Part shown: positions 57,837 through 64,000 of the stretch, one piece after another | How the letters are laid out: every line of letters begins with the position of its first letter | How positions within the stretch are numbered: position 1 is the stretch's first letter | NCBI GenBank assembly: GCA_030427245.1 | Contig: JAUHXA010000013.1 | Span: forward strand, 1-64,000 | Length of the DNA: 64,000 bases | Direction of reading: 5' to 3' | Source: Bacteroidia bacterium | Lineage (GTDB): Bacteria; Bacteroidota; Bacteroidia; Chitinophagales; UBA2359 | Translations under genes and position numbers: made by a program | The notes under the pieces: generated by a model | What the model was told of the DNA's origin: nothing | Seen by the model: only the letters and a program-made list of their open reading frames with translations | The model's database searches: none

Positions 57837-58409
57837 TGATTGGAAGTAATTCCTTTAGAATTGAAGAAAGAAGAGAAATAATAAAGAACCTTCAATTTTA
57901 AACACAAAGTTCAAATGTAAAGTGGGCAGTTATCTATTTGATAGCTGCCTTTTTTTAATCCGTTCACAAAACTCATCTTACTTTTAAATTAATTGAACTT
58001 TGATTAGGTAAATCTTTTTTTGAACTCTGCTCTAATTGACAAGGTTATGATTGATAGTTGGTTGTGAAATGATTAGTGAAAGCTTGATTTAGAAATAGAT
58101 TAGTTTAACAAAATGGTCGTTTAATTAAACTCACTCTTTATAAAACCAAATTGAGTATGAAAAAATGCAGGTCTTATTCGTTAGTACCCAGCTTTGCAGT
58201 TCTACTTACTTTAGTACTTGAGTCACCCCAAACCACCTTGCAACTTACTAATAGTTCGAGTCGTCATTCCCCTTATAAAAGATTTTCACTTTGGACATCT
58301 TGCTTTCACTTCACAAAATCAAACGATTAGTTAGGTAGTAAACTAAACAATCGTTATATTTACCATTCAAAGCGCACCATAATGTGTAGTCAAGTAAAAA
58401 AATAAAAGA
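57837..58409. other. Intergenic region before the nucleotidase gene
   Basis: About 570 bp. It holds an intrinsic terminator (57924-57955) and, at 58157-58330, a 57-codon frame starting MKKCRSYSLV that I could not support as a gene. Confidence 0.5.
57924..57955 (+). terminator. Intrinsic terminator after the coiled-coil gene
   Basis: GGCAGTTATC (57924-57933) pairs with GATAGCTGCC (57939-57948, one G-U pair), followed by seven T. Confidence 0.85.
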
Positions 58410-59339
58410 ATGCCAGTAGACTTTTCAGATATTTTAGTCATAGGAGTTTCGTCAAGAGCACTCTTCAATTTAGAAGAAGAAAATGCTGTATTTGAAAAGG
58501 AAGGAATAAGCGGATATAGAAAATATCAACAAGAAAGAGAAAATGACCCGTTAGACTCAGGTACAGCCTTTGTTTTGGTGAAAAGTTTACTTGAACTCAA
58601 CAATCAGGCAGATAAAAGAATAGTTGAGGTTGTTGTGATGTCAAGAAATAGTCCAGAAACAGGTGTTAGGATGTTAAACTCGATTGAAAATTATGAGTTA
58701 GATATAACAAGATTAGCTTTGACTGGAGGAGAACCACTGGCACCATATATTGAAGCCTACAATGTTGATTTGTTTTTATCTAAAGACGATAAAGATGTTC
58801 AAACTGTAATAGATTCAAGAGCCTCCGCAGCGGCAACAATTTATGAACCACCTAAAGAGTTCAACCCAAAGGACAACCGAGTGAAAATCGCTTTCGATGC
58901 AGATGCCGTGCTCTTTTCAGAAGACTCAGAATATCGTTATAAAACTGAAGGAATGGATGCATTCCATAAGTATGAATCTGAACATGTTGACGACCCGTTA
59001 AAAGAAGGTCCTTTTGCTAAACTATTAATGAAGCTTTCAAAAATTCAGGAACATTTACCTACCAGCATTGAATTGACTCCATTGCGACTTTCCATTGTTA
59101 CTGCACGAAATGCTCCATCACATATGAGAGTTATTAAAACTTTGAGAAAATGGGGAGTATATGTTGATGAAGCCCATTTCTTAGGTGGATTATCAAAAGA
59201 TAAAGTTCTTAAAGCTTTTGGTGCTCATATATTTTTTGATGACCAGGAAACTCATTTAGAAGCAACAAGTAAAGTAGTTCCTTCAGGAAAAGTACCTTAT
59301 AGCTCTGATTCAAAAATGCAAGAAATAAAGAAGATATAG
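58410..59339 (+). CDS. 5'-nucleotidase, NT5C1 family
   Basis: 309 residues, near the family's usual 300. Family blocks: VIGVSSRALFNLEEENAVFE, VVVMSRNSPETGVRMLNSIE, RLALTGGEPLAPYIEAYNVD, VKIAFDADAVLFSEDSEYRY, LSIVTARNAPSHMRVIKTL and HIFFDDQETHLEA. The DAD and DDQ acidic residues fit a HAD-type phosphatase. It hydrolyses nucleoside monophosphates. It lies 83 bp upstream of a DUF262-HNH gene on the same strand; both are unusually AT-rich for the window. Confidence 0.88.
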   Translation: MPVDFSDILVIGVSSRALFNLEEENAVFEKEGISGYRKYQQERENDPLDSGTAFVLVKSLLELNNQADKRIVEVVVMSRNSPETGVRMLNSIENYELDITRLALTGGEPLAPYIEAYNVDLFLSKDDKDVQTVIDSRASAAATIYEPPKEFNPKDNRVKIAFDADAVLFSEDSEYRYKTEGMDAFHKYESEHVDDPLKEGPFAKLLMKLSKIQEHLPTSIELTPLRLSIVTARNAPSHMRVIKTLRKWGVYVDEAHFLGGLSKDKVLKAFGAHIFFDDQETHLEATSKVVPSGKVPYSSDSKMQEIKKI

Positions 59340-59422
59340 AACTGGCTACAGCAATGTTGTAAAATAGTGCGATACAAAATTATTTAAAATATTATTGTAC
59401 AATTAATTATAAAAATAACAAA

Positions 59423-61030
59423 ATGAGAAGGAAGTATAAAGATCCAAAACCTGATATTTTAAGAATTGAAGAATTAGTATTAGGGGTCAAATCTGGTGAT
59501 ATTAAATTACCGAAATTTCAAAGACCTTTTGTTTGGACAAAAAATGATATAATTAAGTTATGGGATAGTATCTATAATGGTTATCCAATTGGTAGTGTTT
59601 TATTATGGTTGACACATGAAAAATTAGCAAGTGAAAGAGAGATTGCGGATTTAGAGATAAACCAAAGAGAGGAAGAATATCCTACAAATTATGTACTTGA
59701 TGGACAGCAAAGATTATCTTCATTATGTGGACCTTTATTTTGGATAGGGAAGAACATGAAAAGTCCATGGAATATAGTTTTTGATTTAGACAAAGAAAAA
59801 TTCATATATCATAACGGTATCGATAGAGTTTCATTATTTCCATTAAATAAATTACTTGATACTCGAGATTTCAATAAACAATGCTCAGCATTTGAATCTG
59901 CTGGGGATAAAGCTGAGAAGTATTATACTAATGCAAATAGACTTCTTAATTCTATTAAAGATTACAAAATTGCAGCAGTTAAGATTGGTGATATGAAATT
60001 AAGTGAAGTTGCCCCTATCTTTGAAAGAATAAATAGTTCTGGCAGACAATTAACAATGGTAGATTTAATGAGAGCTGCTACATGGAAAGGAGGATTTGAC
60101 TTAAATAATGCAATAAAATCTGTTAAAGAAGCTTGTGAAAGGAAGAATTTTGAAGATATAAAAGAAACCCACATATTAAGAAGTATATCTGCGTGCGTTG
60201 GGTTAGGAATTCATAAAGAAGATATTGATAAATTAAGGGACTGTACCTCTGATGAATTAAAATTAGCAGCAATAAAATCTGTTGATGCTTACCAACTTGC
60301 AGTTGATTTTTTAACAAGCGAGTTGCCATTACCATCAATAAGTTATCTTCCATATGCACTACAACTAACCTATTTAGTTGAATATTTTAATATCAACTCT
60401 GACCCCAATATACATGAAAGAGAACAACTAAAAAATTGGTTTTGGAAAACATCCTTTACAGGTCATTTCGGACGAGCAAACACAGGATTAATTACAAAAA
60501 ATTTATCGTATATACGAGATTTTGCAACTGGCAAAATTGACACTATACCAGTTGAAGAAAAAGTCAACTTTAAGGGGTTTACACTGGATAGTTTTGTTCT
60601 TAATAAAGCTTCGAGTTTAACTTATGCTTTATTATTAGGTGAACAGAAGCCTCTTAGTCTTTTAAATGGTGGAGCAATTAATTTAAAACGAGCACTTGCA
60701 TATACAAATAAACTTGAATTTCATCACATTTTTCCAAAGGCATACCTCAAAGATTTAAAGTTTTCAAAAGTGCAAATAAATTATCACTCTAATATATGTA
60801 TGCTTAATTTAACTAATAATCGTGAAATATCAAATGCTAAGCCTTCAATTTATTTTAGAGAGATAGAAAAGAGAATAGGAGACAAACTTGAAATAGTGTT
60901 AAAAAGTAATTTTATGAACCTTAAAGCTTTTGAGGCTGGATTAAAAAATGACTATGAAGGTTTTATTGAAATAAGAAAAGATTTGATATCTGAAGGAATA
61001 AAAAATCTTGTAGATGATGAAGTAATTTAA
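59423..61030 (+). CDS. GmrSD-like DUF262-HNH nuclease
   Basis: 535 residues. The N-terminal DUF262 (ParB/GmrS-like NTPase) shows LPKFQRPFVWTKNDIIKLWD, YPIGSVLLW and the diagnostic DGQQRLSSL. The C-terminal DUF1524-like HNH nuclease shows LEFHHIFPKAYLKDL with NICMLNLTNN and a terminal helix. Single-chain proteins of this type act as modification-dependent (type IV) restriction enzymes or other anti-phage nucleases; this activity here is inferred from homology. The gene is markedly AT-rich compared with its neighbours, a sign of transfer. A strong terminator follows. Confidence 0.88.
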   Translation: MRRKYKDPKPDILRIEELVLGVKSGDIKLPKFQRPFVWTKNDIIKLWDSIYNGYPIGSVLLWLTHEKLASEREIADLEINQREEEYPTNYVLDGQQRLSSLCGPLFWIGKNMKSPWNIVFDLDKEKFIYHNGIDRVSLFPLNKLLDTRDFNKQCSAFESAGDKAEKYYTNANRLLNSIKDYKIAAVKIGDMKLSEVAPIFERINSSGRQLTMVDLMRAATWKGGFDLNNAIKSVKEACERKNFEDIKETHILRSISACVGLGIHKEDIDKLRDCTSDELKLAAIKSVDAYQLAVDFLTSELPLPSISYLPYALQLTYLVEYFNINSDPNIHEREQLKNWFWKTSFTGHFGRANTGLITKNLSYIRDFATGKIDTIPVEEKVNFKGFTLDSFVLNKASSLTYALLLGEQKPLSLLNGGAINLKRALAYTNKLEFHHIFPKAYLKDLKFSKVQINYHSNICMLNLTNNREISNAKPSIYFREIEKRIGDKLEIVLKSNFMNLKAFEAGLKNDYEGFIEIRKDLISEGIKNLVDDEVI

Positions 61031-61194
61031 AAACTTTTAAGAAAAGTTCAAAAAAACGAGCATTTTACTGAACAAAAATCTCCAGATAATATCTTTCCAT
61101 TAGAGTATGCTGAGTATCTATGATAGTCAAATTATCCCGAATCCATGTTCTATCTCTAAAAATGTTTGGAGAGAAATTTTAAAAGAAGCTCAAA

Positions 61195-61235
61195 AAACGA
61201 AGAGAGATATTCCAATAAAATATCTCTCTTCGTTT
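61195..61235. terminator. Strong bidirectional terminator
   Basis: A 17-bp perfect stem: AAACGAAGAGAGATATT (61195-61211) with its complement at 61219-61235 and a seven-base loop. It lies between the convergent DUF262 and FadL-like genes. Confidence 0.9.
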
Positions 61236-61267
61236 ATACCTATCTATCTTCAAAAAAGTTAAAAAAC

Positions 61268-62728
61268 TCAAAACCTAAACCCAACCGTCAGCGCCAAATT
61301 TGCGGTTGTATTCTTCAAACTTGCCGTAGGAACGACTCTATCATTCAAGGTATAAGGTTGGTAGAAACTGTCGTAGAAGCTATAGACATATCCCAAATCT
61401 GCGTAAATATCGTTTCCTCTAATTCCAAAACCTGCGGTAATGCTTTTGCGAGCCGTACTACTTTCGGCATTGGCAAAAGGAGTGCCATTGTAGGCAAAAC
61501 CTCCTCGAATTCGGAAAATATCCAAAGCCAATTCTCCGCCTACTCGAATGTTGGAAGTCGATTGGAAATTTTGGTTGATTTCTTGGTTCAAATCACTGAA
61601 AAACAATCGGTCTCCACTATTGCCGCTATCATAGGTAAATTCCATGTTGCTGTAATCCAAAAATTCGTAATCTACAGAGATGAATCCTTTTTTGGCGATA
61701 ATAGCAGAAGCGCTTAAAACGGCTTTCCACGGTGACTTCAAATCGTAAGCAAACGAACCAAAAGGCGACTCTTCACTGTAACTATCACTCGCAAATTCGG
61801 AAGAAAGCACACTATCAAAATTTTCGTCAAAGGACATCAAAGTAGGAGTGTGAACGGCTGCTCCTACTCTAAAAGTCTCGTCAATGCGGTAAATCGCTCC
61901 AAATTTGGCATTGATGCCTACGCCTGTCGTCTCCAAATATTCTGACAATTGGAAGCTTTCAAAATCAGTTGAGGCATTGTCGTCGTCTTCGGTATAGATT
62001 TTTTCCTGTTGGTAGCGAGCAATCGGAATACCAATCGTTGCACCTACGTAGAGTTTGTCTTTGTAGTTCCCTGCAATTGCCATTAAAAATTCATCAACTG
62101 CACCTTTGGTAGTTGTAAATTCTCGTTGATTGACATTACCCAATGCACTCACATAGTCGTCGGCTTCAGTATCTGCAATGGGATCTATCAAATAAGTCCA
62201 ATATGCCAAGCCCGCACCAAAAGGTAACTCGTCCAACAAATCTGCTTCTGCAATCCCCTGAGCATCTTCGGCATAAGCTTCGGTCAAGGAAGTAGAACTG
62301 TTGATGCTTTCGATGATGCTTCGATTGTGAAAATTTTGAGTGCGGTTGTAACCTAATGCAAAATTGACAGCCTTCCAATTTTTTCCGTCTCTATACTTGT
62401 TGTTGGAGAATACTACACCTAGGTTTCCGATATTGAAGTTGTTGTAGTTATCTGTTGTTAGGTTATCTTGATAGGTGCTTTCGGTTTCGGTGAAGCTCAA
62501 AGTAGGAGTGATGACCAATTCTCCTCTTTGGTAAATGCCCAAACCTGCGGGATTGACTCCTATTGAAGTGAAATCTCCTCCCAAAGAACCCGTTGCTCCT
62601 GCAATGCCAATTCCCCTTGCAGTTCCTCCCAGATTGGTTTGGCTGTATCGCAGTGCGTCCGTTGTTGACTGTCCGAAAGCTAAGCTAAAACTTAGTAAGC
62701 CAACGATATATAAAAGAATAGTTTTCAT
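61268..62728 (-). CDS. FadL/OMPP1-like outer-membrane transport protein
   Basis: 486 residues. Signal peptide MKTILLYIVGLLSFSLAFG then Q. The start ALRYSQTNLGGTARGIGIAG then ATGSLGGDFTSIGVNPAGLG is the hallmark N-terminal hatch of FadL-type barrels; the remainder is beta-strand-rich and ends in NLALTVGFRF with a terminal Phe for BAM. It would carry hydrophobic compounds over the outer membrane. A hairpin with an A/T run sits just upstream (62747-62794). Confidence 0.88.
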   Translation of the reverse strand: MKTILLYIVGLLSFSLAFGQSTTDALRYSQTNLGGTARGIGIAGATGSLGGDFTSIGVNPAGLGIYQRGELVITPTLSFTETESTYQDNLTTDNYNNFNIGNLGVVFSNNKYRDGKNWKAVNFALGYNRTQNFHNRSIIESINSSTSLTEAYAEDAQGIAEADLLDELPFGAGLAYWTYLIDPIADTEADDYVSALGNVNQREFTTTKGAVDEFLMAIAGNYKDKLYVGATIGIPIARYQQEKIYTEDDDNASTDFESFQLSEYLETTGVGINAKFGAIYRIDETFRVGAAVHTPTLMSFDENFDSVLSSEFASDSYSEESPFGSFAYDLKSPWKAVLSASAIIAKKGFISVDYEFLDYSNMEFTYDSGNSGDRLFFSDLNQEINQNFQSTSNIRVGGELALDIFRIRGGFAYNGTPFANAESSTARKSITAGFGIRGNDIYADLGYVYSFYDSFYQPYTLNDRVVPTASLKNTTANLALTVGFRF

Positions 62729-62746
62729 TGTTTTGATTTTTAGTTT

Positions 62747-62794
62747 TAAAAAAAAGACTTCTTACCTCTCTATTGAAAGGGTGATAAGAAGTCT
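62747..62794 (-). terminator. Hairpin with T run in the leader of the FadL-like gene
   Basis: AGACTTCTTA (62755-62764) pairs with TAAGAAGTCT (62785-62794); on the minus strand eight or more T follow, and the start codon of the FadL-like gene is about 20 bases further. It is either the end of an upstream transcript or an attenuator. Confidence 0.6.
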
Positions 62795-62866
62795 ATAAAC
62801 AGTCGAAATCAAATTTTAAGTTCAAATACAATTAAGCAAACTCAAATTTAATTTTATGTCAGATTA

Positions 62867-63049
62867 AATACACTGTTTCAGAAATTTATTCACATTAAAC
62901 AATGACTAAAATTCTCAAATCACATCCCCCTAAATCCCCCTTCAAAGGGGGACTTGCCTCACTATCAGTGAATTCCCCCTTTGAAGGGGGCGAGGGGGAT
63001 GTTACGTCAGTCTTGAGTCATCATTAAATTACTTTTGAAACAGTGTATT
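62867..63049. mobile_element. MITE-like element with 14-bp terminal inverted repeats
   Basis: AATACACTGTTTCA at 62867-62880 is exactly inverted at 63036-63049, giving a 183-bp element. Its core has two large palindromes built on CCCCCTTCAAAGGGGG (62935-62952 and 62973-62990) enclosed by ACATCCCCC (62922-62930) and GGGGGATGT (62994-63002). There is no coding frame; it is a non-autonomous repeat of the C/G-run type dispersed in Bacteroidota. Confidence 0.75.
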
Positions 63050-63144
63050 AAAGTAGTTGGACAAAAATAATTTTCGATTTGAAAAAGAACAATCAAGATA
63101 CCGAAGTCTAACCTCTCGTTTTCCATCCTGTCTTTTTACATAAT

Positions 63145-64000
63145 TTATCTTGGATTCCTTTTGCTGCTGCTTCGACTACTTCTACTTGGGGTAGATGAAG
63201 AACGGCTTGAACCACTGCTTTTTGGAGCAGAGTAGGAACGACTTGGCGTACTTTTCGGTGCTGAATAAGAACGGCTTGAACTTCCACTGTTACTTGGTTT
63301 GGAATACGAACGACTTGGTGTACTGCTTTTTGGAGCAGAGTATGAGCGATTCGAGCTTCCTCTGTTACTTGGCTTTGAGTAAGAACGACGATTATTGCTT
63401 GGTTTAGAATAAGAGTCATTTGATTTACGATTGCTTCTACTCTTACTTTCATAACTTCTTGAAGGAGTAGTTGTAGCAGGTGTTGTGCTTTCATAACTTC
63501 TTGAAGGAGTCATTGTAGCAGGTGTTTTACTTTCGTAGCTCCTTGAAGGAGTAGTGATGGTAGAAGGCGTATTTTTTTCGCTGCTCCAACTTCTCGAAGG
63601 TGTAGGTTTGGAGTAGCTATTATTAGCAGGAGTTGTCGTTTGCTTGTTGTAACCCGTATTAGAAGGCTTGGTAGTTTCATAACTCCTTGTCGTGGTGTAA
63701 GGCTGAGTAGTTGTTGTTGAAGGTTTACTTACTCTACCTACATCTGTCGATTTGCCTGTTGTAGTAGTACTACTCGGCGTAGAAATGCTGTTGGAGTTGT
63801 AAGGTGTAGTGATACGAGTATCTCTATCTATGGTTGATTTTCCAACAGGTGTGACCGATGTATTACCACTATTTGTGGGAGTACGTGGATTTACATTGCC
63901 TCCTCTCTTATCCGAAATTCCACTATTGTTTGTTGTGGTTCTTGAAGGTCTGGTATTAGAATAGGTATTAGTTGGTGTAGTATTGATCTGCGTTGATCCT
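63145..64000 (-). CDS. Ser/Thr/Pro/Arg-rich repeat protein, partial
   Basis: The minus-strand frame is open from the stop at 63145 to the right edge, so at least 285 residues are present and the N-terminus lies outside. The sequence is low-complexity: TPSRSYES repeats (63440-63600), then SYSKPSN, SYSAPKSS and SRSSSTPSRSS blocks near the C-terminus. An inner ATG at 63513 is only a Met within the repeats. Probably a disordered, perhaps surface or matrix protein; function unknown. Confidence 0.6.
   Translation of the reverse strand, partial: GSTQINTTPTNTYSNTRPSRTTTNNSGISDKRGGNVNPRTPTNSGNTSVTPVGKSTIDRDTRITTPYNSNSISTPSSTTTTGKSTDVGRVSKPSTTTTQPYTTTRSYETTKPSNTGYNKQTTTPANNSYSKPTPSRSWSSEKNTPSTITTPSRSYESKTPATMTPSRSYESTTPATTTPSRSYESKSRSNRKSNDSYSKPSNNRRSYSKPSNRGSSNRSYSAPKSSTPSRSYSKPSNSGSSSRSYSAPKSTPSRSYSAPKSSGSSRSSSTPSRSSRSSSKRNPR

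Noticed and set aside
58157-58330. 57-codon frame starting MKKCRSYSLV with a hydrophobic stretch
   Set aside because: No recognised family, no promoter or clear start signal; composition is not clearly coding.

Overview
The window is from a Bacteroidota chromosome, most likely a gliding, Saprospirales- or Chitinophagales-like lineage. The evidence is low GC, signal peptides ending in A-Q, several secreted proteins ending in type IX secretion (T9SS) sorting domains (type A, plus one type B gliding-motility-type tail), promoter boxes of the TAnnTTTG type, an HMG-CoA reductase (mevalonate pathway), and a RAYT/REP element. No rRNA, tRNA or CRISPR array was recognised.

0.2-6.3 kb is an accessory, mosaic toxin-antitoxin island. 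It holds a TIR protein with a C-terminal membrane anchor, four copies (two intact, two broken) of a DUF433 antitoxin cassette with an attached 81-residue gene, a VapBC pair, a second orphan VapB copy, an orphan ParD-like antitoxin, a two-gene module resembling DUF7689 plus its HEAT-like partner (the DUF7689-like gene is frameshifted), and a RAYT transposase flanked by its REP hairpins. 6.4-14.4 kb encodes two huge paralogous T9SS-exported adhesins on the minus strand. 14.8-18.6 kb holds a Crp-type regulator beside a fatty-acid hydroxylase/CDGSH fusion, then a histidine kinase overlapping a single-domain response regulator. 18.6-22.7 kb is a LRR-Roc-COR (ROCO) GTPase gene, a near-perfect 44-bp palindrome, a YoeB-like toxin and an unknown 256-residue protein sitting where the antitoxin would be expected.

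22.9-36.1 kb is mostly core: ABC1/UbiB kinase, lysS, aminopeptidase P, an Arr-type rifampin ADP-ribosyltransferase, a DUF2855 protein, a GNAT protein, a sulfurtransferase, an SdpR/SdpI pair and a secreted endonuclease I. 36.3-43.3 kb is one 2338-residue secreted metzincin-type protease carrying 24 tandem ~70-residue repeats. 43.8-54.2 kb holds a beta-barrel-like protein, a T9SS type-B protein split by a one-base deletion in a T run, a DUF1569-like protein, HMG-CoA reductase behind two 8-bp tandem-repeat arrays, an MBL-fold hydrolase, an M23 peptidase/class III aminotransferase fusion, mnmA and a lipoprotein.

54.2-64.0 kb has a GAF-containing protein, a membrane-anchored coiled-coil protein, an AT-rich pair (5'-nucleotidase and a GmrSD-like DUF262-HNH nuclease) that looks horizontally acquired and could be a defence locus, a FadL-like outer-membrane protein, a MITE-like element, and a Ser/Thr/Pro/Arg-rich repeat protein running off the right edge. 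The best leads for undescribed biology are the shuffled antitoxin cassette island, the ROCO/YoeB/256-aa locus with its palindrome, the 5'-nucleotidase/DUF262 pair, and the 8-bp repeat arrays upstream of HMG-CoA reductase.
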